Source: Anaerosalibacter bizertensis | GTDB lineage: Bacteria > Bacillota > Clostridia > Tissierellales > Sporanaerobacteraceae | Direction: 5' to 3' | Assembly (NCBI RefSeq): GCF_009696605.1 | Contig: NZ_VULR01000005.1 | Span: forward strand, 1-64,000 | DNA length: 64,000 nucleotides | In this document: positions 17,286-26,384 of the stretch, in pieces | Layout: each line of letters opens with the position of its first letter | Position numbering within the stretch: the first letter of the stretch is position 1 | Translations under genes and position numbers: made by a program | Notes under the pieces: model-generated | What the model saw: the letters and a program-made list of their open reading frames with translations, nothing else | The model's database searches: none | What the model was told of the DNA's origin: nothing

Positions 17286-18221
17286 AATTACATATAACCA
17301 CTCTTCCACTTCAGTACTAAATCCTGAGCTAATATCTTTATCTCTACATATATCTATATAGGTTTTTATAGGATCTTTATAGTTAAAATTTATAGTCCAT
17401 TCATTTAAAACAACAATACCTTTATGCTTATAAATGGTCTTTGATATTATATAACCTAAAACATAGGGATTAATCTTACATATTAAATTATAATCTGGAT
17501 TTTCATTTTTTATTGACAAAAGAGATTCATTTAAAATTTCAAAATACTCCTTACTTAAAAGCATATCCCTACTAGTTAAAGTCCCTATAGGATCGTCATT
17601 GCAAAAGTTAACACCATGTTGTACAAGACAAGCTATGCCTTCTTCTAATATTCTCCCTAAAGTATCATACATAGCTTTTTCAGGATAAAAACTCATTTTA
17701 AAAAATAAAGAAACCTTTCTTTTAAAAGGAATTTTTCTTGCATGATAACATTCATGAGCAAGTAACTTCTCAAATTCTTTTAAATTTCCAATATATCTTC
17801 CTATATTTACATAGACATCTTTAGTAAAAGTAGCAAATCCTCCATCAAACCCTCCTAGATATATTATTATATTAGGATCTACTTCTATATTCTTTGGTAA
17901 ATATTCATATACTTGTATACATACCCTTTCAAAAATTTCTCTTTCATTCTCTTTTATATAATTAATATCTTTCTCTAACTGCACAATATTTCTCTTTAGA
18001 ATAGAAAAGCCATAATCATCATCATACTTTTCATTTAAAAATACTCTTTTCAACTCATTTTTTATCTTTTTTTTATTTGTATCTCTTTTCAATCTTTTTT
18101 CATGTTTTAAAAAAATTTTCATTTGTGGAGAGGATATATAATCTTTAAATTTCTTTTCATTAAAATTACTCTCTTTTAAAAAATCTATAATAATATCTAT
18201 TCCGTCAGTGATTACCTTCAA
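17277..18221 (-). CDS. Putative zinc metallopeptidase (HECYH motif)
   Basis: The 314-residue protein has no signal peptide. About residue 155 carries LLAHECYHAR, an HExxH zinc-binding helix, and roughly 40 residues later RILEEGIACLVQHG supplies a Glu in the position expected for a third zinc ligand. This is the pattern of the DUF2268/DUF5700-like putative peptidases. The N-terminal 110 residues are charged and helical. The start is TTG with GGAGG upstream. The substrate is unknown, and the gene is not clearly in an operon. Confidence 0.65.
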   Translation of the reverse strand: MKVITDGIDIIIDFLKESNFNEKKFKDYISSPQMKIFLKHEKRLKRDTNKKKIKNELKRVFLNEKYDDDYGFSILKRNIVQLEKDINYIKENEREIFERVCIQVYEYLPKNIEVDPNIIIYLGGFDGGFATFTKDVYVNIGRYIGNLKEFEKLLAHECYHARKIPFKRKVSLFFKMSFYPEKAMYDTLGRILEEGIACLVQHGVNFCNDDPIGTLTSRDMLLSKEYFEILNESLLSIKNENPDYNLICKINPYVLGYIISKTIYKHKGIVVLNEWTINFNYKDPIKTYIDICRDKDISSGFSTEVEEWLYVISK

Positions 18222-18278
18222 AATATACCTCCTTCCTATAAATGTATACTAAATATAGAAAGGAGGTATGCTAAAAAC

Positions 18279-19166
18279 TCAATATGTTTTTACATTATTT
18301 TTTAAACTATTTAACCATTTTTTCAAATCATCTATTTGTTTCATAGCTTCACTATAACCTTGCTCATATAAATCATTTAATTTAGAAACATCTTTTTCTA
18401 ATCTATCTACTTTCATTTCCTCAATAGGTCTAAAAACAAAAACTTTACCTTCATCTTCTAATTTATCTATTTTGTCCAATACTTTATTGTAACGAATATG
18501 CCTAGTTTTAATAGCTTCATAAAGTTTAGGATGTTTTTTCAAAAACCTTTTACTTATTATGCCTAACTTCTGAGGACCTTTTCTATAGTCTTTATTCCTT
18601 GTAAGTATAATTATATTATAATCATTTCCATCTTCAATGGATTTTTCAATAGGAATAGAGTCTACAATTCCACCATCGTAGTATAGTTCACCATTGATTT
18701 CTACAGGTTGAGATATAATAGGTAAACTACTAGAAGCTCTAAGTATAACCTCTCCATAATATTTAGAATCAAAATCGCTTTTTTCAAAATAAACTGGTTT
18801 CCCCGTTTCGCAATGGGTAACACAAGCTTTAAAAACTACTTTAGATTTATCAAAAGCTTCATAGTCAAAAGGTACTACTTCATTAGGAAGTTCACCATAT
18901 AAAAAATCCATATTAAAATAACTTTTTTTCTTAATCCAATGTGTGAAACCAGAATACTCTTTATCTTTTACATGGTCTACAAAAACCTTTTTATTTCTTT
19001 CTCTCTGTCCCGACACATAGTTTGCCCCATTACTTGCCCCTGCTGAAACACCAATTACATAAGGAGTTCTTATATCCCCATCCATAAAAGCAGCCAATAC
19101 CCCTGATGTATAAGCTCCTCTCATTCCTCCACCTTCCAATACAAGTCCTACATTTTTATCCATCAT
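18279..19166 (-). CDS. Patatin-like phospholipase
   Basis: Predicted cytosolic or membrane-associated lipid acyl hydrolase with a Ser-Asp dyad. The oxyanion loop is GGGMRGAYTSGVL (residues 12-24), the nucleophile elbow is GVSAGAS (about 39-45) and the catalytic Asp lies in DGGIVDSIP. With 295 residues it is close to the YjjU subgroup. The C-terminus is lysine-rich and helical and lacks any transmembrane part. The lipid substrate is unknown. Confidence 0.86.
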   Translation of the reverse strand: MMDKNVGLVLEGGGMRGAYTSGVLAAFMDGDIRTPYVIGVSAGASNGANYVSGQRERNKKVFVDHVKDKEYSGFTHWIKKKSYFNMDFLYGELPNEVVPFDYEAFDKSKVVFKACVTHCETGKPVYFEKSDFDSKYYGEVILRASSSLPIISQPVEINGELYYDGGIVDSIPIEKSIEDGNDYNIIILTRNKDYRKGPQKLGIISKRFLKKHPKLYEAIKTRHIRYNKVLDKIDKLEDEGKVFVFRPIEEMKVDRLEKDVSKLNDLYEQGYSEAMKQIDDLKKWLNSLKNNVKTY

Positions 19167-19248
19167 CTATATCACCCTTCTAACTTTCATCTTATTACCT
19201 TATTTTCTCAAATTTTCACGTTAAAATCAATAATCCCATTACAATATT

Positions 19249-19281
19249 AAAAAAAGATAGTGACATCACTATCCTTTTTTA
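19249..19281. terminator. Bidirectional terminator
   Basis: GATAGTGA and TCACTATC form a stem flanked by A and T runs, so it works in both orientations. It follows the YkuK-like gene on the minus strand. Confidence 0.75.
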
Positions 19282-19290
19282 ATCATATGC

Positions 19291-19752
19291 TCACTTTGAA
19301 TATTTATCTGCTATAGAAGAAGCTGCATAAGAATTAGGCTTAGTTTCACAGTTAAAACCACAAGCTTTTATCCAACCTACTATCTCTGGAATTAGCTTTG
19401 ATGTTTTTCCATTGTTACCTGCATCTACATGGATACTTATTCCCAAACCTATATCCTCTTCCTTCAATGCTTTTGACAATAGATTAGCTATTTCTAAACT
19501 CATGCTTGTTTCAAAAAATAGCTTCTGACTAGTATTAGTAATCTTTTCTACCTTTCTTATATCATAAAAGAATATTCCACCATTTCCAACCCTATGAATA
19601 GCTACAACTACTACAGTTTTTGTATAACCAAAATTTTGGCTATCGGTACCAACAGATATATTATATTTACTATGAGGTGATTTAGATATAAATCTTTTAA
19701 TAATTTGAATCATTTCCCTATAAGAAACTTCACCATACGTTGGACTATGCAT
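19291..19752 (-). CDS. YkuK-family ribonuclease H-like protein
   Basis: About 153 residues matching the YkuK family, which is predicted to have an RNase H-like fold: an N-terminal SPTYGEVSY box, a core strand SVGTDSQN with a conserved Asp, a second acidic strand HVDAGNNGKTSKLIPEI, and a C-terminal SYAASSIADKYSK block. No activity is established for the family; the fold suggests a nuclease or nucleic-acid-binding role. The ATG at 19752 is preferred over a GTG six bases upstream because of AGGGG spacing. Confidence 0.78.
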   Translation of the reverse strand: MHSPTYGEVSYREMIQIIKRFISKSPHSKYNISVGTDSQNFGYTKTVVVVAIHRVGNGGIFFYDIRKVEKITNTSQKLFFETSMSLEIANLLSKALKEEDIGLGISIHVDAGNNGKTSKLIPEIVGWIKACGFNCETKPNSYAASSIADKYSK

Positions 19753-19899
19753 ATTCACCCCTACTTTCTATAACTATTACTTTTAATATTTGTTTATTTT
19801 CCCAATTGATATTGTAGCTAATAGTTTGAATTTTGTTAACATTATTTACACTTCTATTATATCCTTCCTATATATTCTATACAAATATTTTAAAAATTA

Positions 19900-19948
19900 T
19901 AAAAAGAAAAAAGGAGGGCATATACCTAAACAGGCATTTCCCTCCTTT
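19900..19948 (-). terminator. Terminator after the creatininase remnant
   Basis: AAAGGAGGG (19910-19918) pairs with CCCTCCTTT (19940-19948), followed on the minus strand by a long T-rich tract. Confidence 0.75.
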
Positions 19949-19968
19949 ATAATTAACTATATTTAGCT

Positions 19969-20262
19969 TTAATCAAAAGCCTCTTTTACTATTTTTTTAA
20001 ACTTTTCAATTACTTCTTTTGTCATTAGTTCACCTTTTTCTTTGGAACTAGTTCTCGCTGTTGCCAGTAGTCCAGAAGGAGGTACTATTCCATTTGCTTC
20101 CTTTGCCAATAATAATGCTAAATTATAAGATATAATCGTATCTGTAGATAGTGGTAAATGGGGACCATGTTGTTCCAATGATCCTATTGGTAATATAACT
20201 ACTGCTTCATCTTTTCTATCATTAAATTCTTGCCGATTCATTTTTTTCATTTCTATTTCCAT
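19969..20262 (-). pseudogene. Creatininase-family protein, internally deleted
   Basis: The first 70 residues match the start of creatininase-fold amidohydrolases, including LPIGSLEQHGPHLPLSTD with its metal-binding Glu, His and Asp. The sequence then jumps to SSKEKGELMTKEVIEKFKKI, which resembles the family's final helix (the usual ASxEKG block). Family members have about 230-260 residues; this one has 97, so roughly 140-150 residues of the core are missing in frame. The remaining metal ligands and most of the fold are gone, so an active enzyme is unlikely. It retains a terminator and a plausible start. Confidence 0.7.
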
Positions 20263-20313
20263 AATTTCAAAAATTACCTCCCAGTATTTGATAAATATTT
20301 ATTTCTATAACTA

Positions 20314-21231
20314 TTACCACATAACTTTTCCTTTCATAACTATAACTGCACTACCTCCAACTTTTACATCCTTAACCTTTCCATTGTCATGTGAAATTTC
20401 TGCAATAATTTCACTTGGTCTATCCATTATATGACCTTGCTCTACTCTCATAATTATTTTTTCTTCTTCTAAAGAAACTGCCTTATTTTCAATTAGATAA
20501 GCTGCCAATGCACCATTTGCTGTTCCTGTAGCTGCTTCTTCATTAATCTCTACCGATGGTGCAAAATCCCTTGTATGAATATCATTATTTGGATCTTCTG
20601 TTTCAAAAGTAAATGCATGAATACTAACAAAACCTTTTTCTTTTTGATATCTTGCCAACCTACCAAAATCAGGACTTGCTTTTTTTAATGTATTTAAATC
20701 TTTGATTGGCACCATCATATCAGGTAAACCTGTAGAAACAACTTGTAGTGGCAAATTATTTAGTTTTAAATCTGAAGCTTTTAGACCTAATAGATCTGCA
20801 ATTTCAGAAACTTCATCACTAGTTCTAATTATTTCAGGCAATGTCTGACCCATAACTACCCTATCTAATTCCCCATTATCTGAGGCTATTAGATATACAG
20901 GTAGTATTCCAGCTTTGGTCTCCTGAAATACAAGTTTTTCTTTGGAATCTAATTTTATTTTACCTTCTTTAAACAAAGCATGAAAAGTTGCTATAGTAGC
21001 ATGGCCGCATAAATCCACTTCTTCAGATGGAGTAAAGAAACGGACTTTAAAATCAGCTTTTGAATCTGTAGCAGGTAGTACAAAGGCTGTTTCAGAACAA
21101 TTCATTTCTCTAGCAATATTTTGCATTTCTTCTTCACTAAGTCCATTGGCCTCTGTTACAACACCAGCAGGATTTCCCCCAAAAGACTGTCTAGTAAATG
21201 CATCCACTTGATAAATTTCTACACTCTTCAA
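20314..21231 (-). CDS. PhzF-family isomerase
   Basis: Two-domain epimerase-fold protein of about 305 residues. The catalytic Glu lies in NCSETAFV; other family blocks are FGGNPAGVV, the CGHATIATFHAL motif and GTANGALAAYL. The frame can be opened at an ATG (21273), but that overlaps the upstream gene by 20 nt. A TTG at 21231 has AGGGGG 7 nt upstream and gives LKSVEIYQVDAF, the normal PhzF N-terminus. Without phenazine genes nearby the substrate is unknown. Confidence 0.85.
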   Translation of the reverse strand: MKSVEIYQVDAFTRQSFGGNPAGVVTEANGLSEEEMQNIAREMNCSETAFVLPATDSKADFKVRFFTPSEEVDLCGHATIATFHALFKEGKIKLDSKEKLVFQETKAGILPVYLIASDNGELDRVVMGQTLPEIIRTSDEVSEIADLLGLKASDLKLNNLPLQVVSTGLPDMMVPIKDLNTLKKASPDFGRLARYQKEKGFVSIHAFTFETEDPNNDIHTRDFAPSVEINEEAATGTANGALAAYLIENKAVSLEEEKIIMRVEQGHIMDRPSEIIAEISHDNGKVKDVKVGGSAVIVMKGKVMW

Positions 21232-21253
21232 TACGATTCCCCCTATCTCTTTA

Positions 21254-21481
21254 TTATTTATCTTCTGTATCATTATCTATATCATCTTTTAAAGAATCTC
21301 TATCTACTTCTTTTTCTTTACCTATATTATTTTTATTTACATTATTATTTTTCTTAATATAAATATTTAAAACTTTTATACCCTTATATATTAAGAAAAG
21401 AAGCAGTATTTCTTTTGCTAAACTAATAATAAATACAATAACATTTAAAAAACCAAATGCTTTCATTCCTAATGACTCCAT
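21254..21481 (-). CDS. Small membrane protein of unknown function
   Basis: About 75 residues: a hydrophobic half (GFLNVIVFIISLAKEILLLF, one or two membrane segments) followed by a very polar, Asn/Lys/Asp-rich tail. GGGAGG lies before the ATG at 21481; a slightly longer frame starts at 21496. It is encoded 19 nt after the TIM-barrel gene and 22 nt before the PhzF gene's preferred start, so the three are probably one transcript. I do not recognise the family. Confidence 0.6.
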   Translation of the reverse strand: MESLGMKAFGFLNVIVFIISLAKEILLLFLIYKGIKVLNIYIKKNNNVNKNNIGKEKEVDRDSLKDDIDNDTEDK

Positions 21482-21500
21482 TAAAACCCCTCCCATATAA

Positions 21501-22268
21501 TTATTTAAAAATTTCTCTAACCCTGTTAACTTCTTCTGTTATATTATCCACTTCATATTCTAAGGCTATGATTGGACATATATTATATTCTTTCAAAATA
21601 CTATAAAAGTATTTTAAATTAGAATCTGTTGGAACATTATGCTCATCAAAAATCTTGTTATTCCAATGGAGATGAATATATTTTATTCTATCACCTAAAA
21701 CATCAAACCACTCTTTAAGTTCTGTTTCTTCGCTAAGGTTTGCATGACCAATATCTAGACAAACTTTAATATTTGGTTGTTTTATTTCATCTATTAGAAC
21801 AGCCAATTCTTCAGGATCATTATCAAAAACATTTTCTATTATAATATTTATATCATAATTATCTAAACTATCCATAACTTTTTCCCAAAATACATTAGTT
21901 ATTTTGTTCCTTGCTTCTTTCAATCTCGGATCCTTAAGCCAAGGATTTATTTGACTATGAAAAACTATATGTTCTGCCTTTAACTCTTTTGCAATATTTA
22001 ATGATTGCATATATCTATTCCAAGTAATTTCTTCAACTTTTTTATCTGGACTTGATGGATTTAAATCTAAAAAACTACCATGTAAAGATAGAATACCTTT
22101 GAAATCTTCAGTTAATTTTTTATATTCTTCTAATCTATGTTCCCAATCATTGTCTAATAAATAGGGACTTGCAAAATCTTGAATTTCAACCCCTATATTC
22201 AAATCTTCAAAAATCTCTTTAGAAAATTTTTTAGGGTCATTAACACATTTAACAATTTTGTATTCCAT
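21501..22268 (-). CDS. Sugar-phosphate isomerase/epimerase-like TIM-barrel protein
   Basis: About 255 residues of the AP-endonuclease-2/xylose-isomerase-like fold: LSLHGSFLDLN, HIVFHSQI, IIIENVFD, VCLDIGHANL, YIHLHWNN and ALEYEV, with the His, Glu and Asp residues that bind a divalent metal in this superfamily. The exact substrate is not predictable. Start at the ATG at 22268, where AGAGGTG is correctly spaced; a longer frame to 22349 has no ribosome site. Confidence 0.75.
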   Translation of the reverse strand: MEYKIVKCVNDPKKFSKEIFEDLNIGVEIQDFASPYLLDNDWEHRLEEYKKLTEDFKGILSLHGSFLDLNPSSPDKKVEEITWNRYMQSLNIAKELKAEHIVFHSQINPWLKDPRLKEARNKITNVFWEKVMDSLDNYDINIIIENVFDNDPEELAVLIDEIKQPNIKVCLDIGHANLSEETELKEWFDVLGDRIKYIHLHWNNKIFDEHNVPTDSNLKYFYSILKEYNICPIIALEYEVDNITEEVNRVREIFK

Positions 22269-22372
22269 TTTTTTGCACCTCTTTTCCAATGTAATTATAA
22301 CATAAAACATATAATTTAACTCACCTTTAGAACCAAATATGAATAACATGGTTAAAAAGGAGGTTTTTTTAT

Positions 22373-22864
22373 ATGTACTATAACTCTATTAATGGTATGG
22401 TTAATACTGCTATAGCTGAAATAAAAGGCGGGCCTCTTGCCCCTCAAATCTATGGCACTGCCACATTTTCCGATGTGCCAGGTGGAACAGAAGTATTTGT
22501 TGAAATTTGGGGCCTTCCTCCATATAAACCGGCTGAAAACAATGAAGCTCCTATAGGACCTCATGGATTTCATATTCATGAATTTGGTTGTTGCCAAGTG
22601 GGAGATCCTTATAATCCTTTTGAATGTGCTGGTGGTCACTGGAACCCAACAAACCAACCTCATGGAAATCATGCAGGAGATTTCCCCGTAATATTTTCAA
22701 ACAACGGCTATGCTAGGATGACTTTTTTTACAGATAAATTTAAACCTATAGATATTATAGGAAAATCGGTAATAATTCACCAAAATCCTGATGATTATAG
22801 ATCACAACCTGCTGGAAATGCAGGAAAACGACTGGCTTGTGGAGTTATATATAGTCTTTGTTGA
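22373..22864 (+). CDS. Cu/Zn superoxide dismutase-like protein
   Basis: Has the complete metal site of Cu/Zn SOD: two Cu histidines in GFHIHEFG, the bridging His in GGHWNP, Zn ligands in the following PHGNHAGDFP (His, His, Asp), the last Cu His in IIHQNPDDY, the active-site Arg region and Cys pair (ECAGGHW, LACGVIY). There is no signal peptide, which is unusual since bacterial SodC proteins are normally exported; Bacillus YojM and spore-coat-associated forms are exceptions. AAGGAGG precedes the ATG. Stand-alone plus-strand gene. Confidence 0.85.
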   Translation: MYYNSINGMVNTAIAEIKGGPLAPQIYGTATFSDVPGGTEVFVEIWGLPPYKPAENNEAPIGPHGFHIHEFGCCQVGDPYNPFECAGGHWNPTNQPHGNHAGDFPVIFSNNGYARMTFFTDKFKPIDIIGKSVIIHQNPDDYRSQPAGNAGKRLACGVIYSLC

Positions 22865-22868
22865 TGGG

Positions 22869-22897
22869 AAAAGGTCAGATTTTTAATCTGACCTTTT
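22869..22897. terminator. Bidirectional terminator after the SOD gene
   Basis: A 12-bp stem (22870-22881 with 22885-22896) has T-runs on both strands. It is shared with the convergent gene ending at 22949. Confidence 0.85.
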
Positions 22898-22948
22898 TGA
22901 TTTAATATTTTCAGATGCACAAATAAGATAATAATAAAAATAAAATGA

Positions 22949-23308
22949 TTAATCTTCAACCTTTCTAATATTAAACCCACCTAAATCTTTAGGAATTATA
23001 AGTCTAGGAGTTAAATAAACTAATATACCAACTAATGCCATGAAAATAAAAGTTATAATTATTCCATTTTTGAAATCATTATTGGTAGCATCTTTAGCTA
23101 ACATATTAAAATCTCTGTCTAATATATATCTATATATAAAAGTTCCTGCAAAGACTTCTAAAAATAAAACAATGTTTTTAATACTAATTAAATTCTTCAT
23201 CCTATTACAAATTAAATAATTTCCGTCTTTTAACTCTAATTTGTTAGGATTTTTGCCAAAACCTATAACCCCATTGTGCATAATTTGCTTTCTTAAATAA
23301 TCATCCAT
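22949..23308 (-). CDS. Hypothetical membrane protein
   Basis: 119 residues. The N-terminal third is polar (a KNPNKLELKDGNYLIC stretch), followed by two hydrophobic segments (about 46-60 and 83-103) and a short C-terminal tail ending GGFNIRKVED. No motif is recognised. It stands alone between the SOD terminator and the restriction island. Confidence 0.55.
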   Translation of the reverse strand: MDDYLRKQIMHNGVIGFGKNPNKLELKDGNYLICNRMKNLISIKNIVLFLEVFAGTFIYRYILDRDFNMLAKDATNNDFKNGIIITFIFMALVGILVYLTPRLIIPKDLGGFNIRKVED

Positions 23309-23705
23309 ACTATTATACCTTTCTAGTTTTAGTGAACCCTAATTTATAAGTTAATTATATAATAGATTTATATTTTAATATACTTTTTTATAGTTATTAA
23401 AATATAAAGTCTTGAACTTTTTTATAAGCTCAAGACTTTTATCTCTATTTCCATTTGATTTTTATAGCCAGATACCGTCATATTCAAGGTAATAAATAAT
23501 AACATTCTTTGATATTAATTTTGGATTATATTATTATAATCTTTCAAATATTAAAATCTTCTATAGACAAACTTTTTCTTCCATTGGAATTAAATAATAT
23601 ACTTAATTCTGCTATATGCAATTAAATATACCTTCAATCTGTATCTTGCAAGACCAATTATAACCTTTTCATAAAAGCAAGTTAAAATAATCTAACTTAC
23701 TTATT
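23309..23705. other. Gene-free gap left of the restriction island
   Basis: No intact coding frame. It contains a hairpin with 10-bp arms (23406-23415 with 23430-23439) and the hsdS terminator at its right end. Short open stretches on the minus strand, such as one reading AELSILFNSNGRKSLSIEDF around 23600, may be the debris of a lost gene, but they are too short and interrupted to name. Confidence 0.5.
23672..23703 (-). terminator. Terminator after hsdS
   Basis: AAGCAAGTTA and TAACTTACTT (23675-23684 with 23693-23702) pair and are followed on the minus strand by TTTTATG. Confidence 0.6.
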
Positions 23706-24824
23706 TTATATAAACATTCTCTGCATTAATCCTTTTTTAAACTTTTTATATTCTTCTAATTTTTCTTCTTCTAATCCTATTTTTTTATCTATGGAAGATA
23801 GGAGATTGGCTATTTTAATTTGTTCTTCTTTTATGGGAACAAATATGGAACATGTTTCAAAGTTATCCATTCTCAAAGATTTAACTGTGCTTCCTACTGC
23901 CATCCTTAAAAAATGTTTATTTCTCATTCCCAACATATAATTTAAATACATCATATTTATTCTATTAGATGTTATAGAATACGCTCTTTGATGTAACGCA
24001 TACTTTCCTTTATAATATCTGGGATGAAATTCACTTCCTTCTCCAGGATATATAATAGCTTCTTCATCATAATTATATATATCTATCCTTTTTACCACTA
24101 TTGATCTATCAAAAAAAATATACTTTCCATTATCTACAGCATCTTGAACATTTGTACTACCAGTTTTAATATTTGATATCTCCCCTAACTTCTTCTCTTC
24201 CCAATCAGGATAATCCTTACCATTATCATCTTTAAATCTTATCTCTTGACTGAAAATTCTTTGCATCATGCCTTTTTTATATTTTTTAAGATTCTCTATT
24301 TTTTCTTGTTGTAGTTCTAATTTTTTATCTATTTTATAGAAAAAGTCTCCTATTTTTTGTTGTTCTTGGGGATTTGGTATTATTAAAGAAAACTTATTTA
24401 TAGCATCACTATTTATTGCTGTGAAAGTACTTCCTTGTTCATATCTTTTCCATAATTTTTCATTTCTTATTAAGTAAAAATAGATAAAATTTTCTTGTTT
24501 AGTTTTAATAACACATACACCTCTACCTATACATGCATGATGTTCAGATCTTGATATATGTCCTACTGGAGCTCTTACAGATAAAATTAAATCTCCTATA
24601 TCACAAGTCTTTGTAATTTCACTTGTATAAAACTGTGGTTTTGTTTTCCTATCTTTTATATCTGCATTTCCCTGTATTAATGGAATTCCAATTTCTTTGT
24701 CATTATAATTTTCTGATTTTGGTGATTGTCCCATAATAATTTCACAAACTTCCCCTAATTTCTTTTCTTCCCATTCTCCTTCAAACTCTGGAAATCTCAG
24801 TTCTGGTACTAATTGTTCTTTCAA
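23706..24824 (-). CDS. hsdS: Type I restriction-modification specificity subunit
   Basis: Supplies the DNA recognition domains of the type I complex. The 372 residues fall into two target-recognition domains, each introduced by a WEEKKLGE-type segment (about residues 17 and 208), separated by a conserved helix (QQEKIENLKKYKKGMMQRIF) and closed by a second one (LEEEKLEEYKKFKKGLMQRMF). The two-domain, two-spacer layout predicts a bipartite target. It is the last gene of the operon, 15 nt after hsdM. Confidence 0.9.
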   Translation of the reverse strand: MKEQLVPELRFPEFEGEWEEKKLGEVCEIIMGQSPKSENYNDKEIGIPLIQGNADIKDRKTKPQFYTSEITKTCDIGDLILSVRAPVGHISRSEHHACIGRGVCVIKTKQENFIYFYLIRNEKLWKRYEQGSTFTAINSDAINKFSLIIPNPQEQQKIGDFFYKIDKKLELQQEKIENLKKYKKGMMQRIFSQEIRFKDDNGKDYPDWEEKKLGEISNIKTGSTNVQDAVDNGKYIFFDRSIVVKRIDIYNYDEEAIIYPGEGSEFHPRYYKGKYALHQRAYSITSNRINMMYLNYMLGMRNKHFLRMAVGSTVKSLRMDNFETCSIFVPIKEEQIKIANLLSSIDKKIGLEEEKLEEYKKFKKGLMQRMFI

Positions 24825-24839
24825 ATTGCTACCTCCTTC

Positions 24840-26384
24840 CTACAGTCCTAGTTCTTTTAAATATTTATCTATTTCTTCATCTATTTCACTTATTTCTTTA
24901 TCTATTTCATTTAATCTTACCTTTACTTCATCTATATCTATTCTTGGTTCTGGTTCGAAGGTATCTACATATCTTGGGATGTTTAAGTTATAATCATTTT
25001 CTTCTATTTCTTGTAATGTAGCATTGTGAGAGTACTTGTCTATTTCTTTCCTATTTGCATAAGTATTAATTATCTTTTCTATATCTTCTTCTCTTAATGT
25101 ATTCTTATTTCCTACTTTTTCGAATCCCTTTGATGCATCTATAAAAAGTATACTATCGTCTTCTTTTCTACATTTCTTATATACTAATATGACTGTAGGT
25201 ATTCCTGTACCATAGAATAAATTTTCTGGAAGTCCTATTACTGCATCTAAATAGTTCTTATCTTTAATCAAATACTTTCTAATATCTTCTTCTGCTCCTC
25301 CTCTGAATAATACTCCATGAGGTAGTACTACTGCCATTGTTCCATTGTCTGCTAAATGATGAATCATATGTTGAACAAATACATAATCTGCACGAGATTT
25401 TGGTGCAAGTTTTCCATATCCTGAAAATCTTTCGTCTTGTTCAAATTTCTTATCACTACTCCATTTTGAACTATATGGTGGATTTGCTACTACTGCTTCA
25501 AACTCCATTCCCATATGTTGTGGTTCTTCTATCGTATCTGCATTTTGTATATCAAATCTTGAATAATGTACTTCGTGAAGCAACATATTCATTCTTGCTA
25601 AATTATAGGTTGTAGAATTTAGTTCTTGACCATAAAACTTACCTACCTTAGCTTCTCTATTTACTCTTAAAAGAAGTGAACCTGAACCACAAGTTGGGTC
25701 ATATACGTCTTTTAATTCTTCTTTTCCTAATGCTACAATCTTAGCTAATACTTTACTTACTTCTTGTGGTGTATAAAATTCTCCAGCTTTTTGTCCTGCA
25801 TTTGCAGCAAATTTACCAATTAGATATTCATAAGTATCTCCTAATATATCTATTTCTGTATCATCTTGTGTAAAGGAAATTTCATTTACAAGCACTAATA
25901 TTTTAGCCATTAAATTAGATCTTGATTTCACTGTTTTACCTAATTTTGTAGATGAAAGATCCATATCATCAAATAAGTTTTCAAATGTTTCTTGTGAGTC
26001 TTGTCCTAATGTAGATTCTGTTATACTGTTTATTGCTTGTATAAGATATTCTACATCAAATTTCCCACTATCACCTTTTTCAATTTCTTCTATCATAGTT
26101 GAAAAAAGATAATCTGGCTCTATCATATATCCTCTTTGATCTATTAGAGCTTTCGTCAATGGTTCTCTTATTTCTTCAATTTCCCAAGCTTCCTTGTATG
26201 TCATGTTATCATTTTTTAAAATATAATTTGCCCTTTTTTCTACCTTTTCAGATAGATATCTATAGAATATTATTCCTAATATATAATCCTTAAACTCATT
26301 AGCATTCATATTCCCTCTTAGTTCATTGGCCATATTCCATAACTTTTTATATAGTTCCTGTTGATGCAATTTTTCTTTAACCAT
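24840..26384 (-). CDS. hsdM: Type I restriction-modification methyltransferase subunit
   Basis: N6-adenine methylase of 514 residues. An N-terminal helical domain (HsdM_N) is followed by the AdoMet-binding motif DPTCGSGSLLLR and the catalytic NPPY (VVANPPYSSKW), then a C-terminal coiled region that contacts HsdS. Its start overlaps the end of the half-size S gene by 8 nt, so translation is coupled. Confidence 0.94.
   Translation of the reverse strand: MVKEKLHQQELYKKLWNMANELRGNMNANEFKDYILGIIFYRYLSEKVEKRANYILKNDNMTYKEAWEIEEIREPLTKALIDQRGYMIEPDYLFSTMIEEIEKGDSGKFDVEYLIQAINSITESTLGQDSQETFENLFDDMDLSSTKLGKTVKSRSNLMAKILVLVNEISFTQDDTEIDILGDTYEYLIGKFAANAGQKAGEFYTPQEVSKVLAKIVALGKEELKDVYDPTCGSGSLLLRVNREAKVGKFYGQELNSTTYNLARMNMLLHEVHYSRFDIQNADTIEEPQHMGMEFEAVVANPPYSSKWSSDKKFEQDERFSGYGKLAPKSRADYVFVQHMIHHLADNGTMAVVLPHGVLFRGGAEEDIRKYLIKDKNYLDAVIGLPENLFYGTGIPTVILVYKKCRKEDDSILFIDASKGFEKVGNKNTLREEDIEKIINTYANRKEIDKYSHNATLQEIEENDYNLNIPRYVDTFEPEPRIDIDEVKVRLNEIDKEISEIDEEIDKYLKELGL

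Noticed and set aside
22352-22672. Minus-strand frame opposite the SOD gene
   Set aside because: The SOD frame has complete metal-site motifs and a strong ribosome site; the antisense frame shows neither.
23440-23700. A degenerate transposase in the left gap
   Set aside because: Short stretches look protein-like, but no conserved motif or catalytic residue could be identified.
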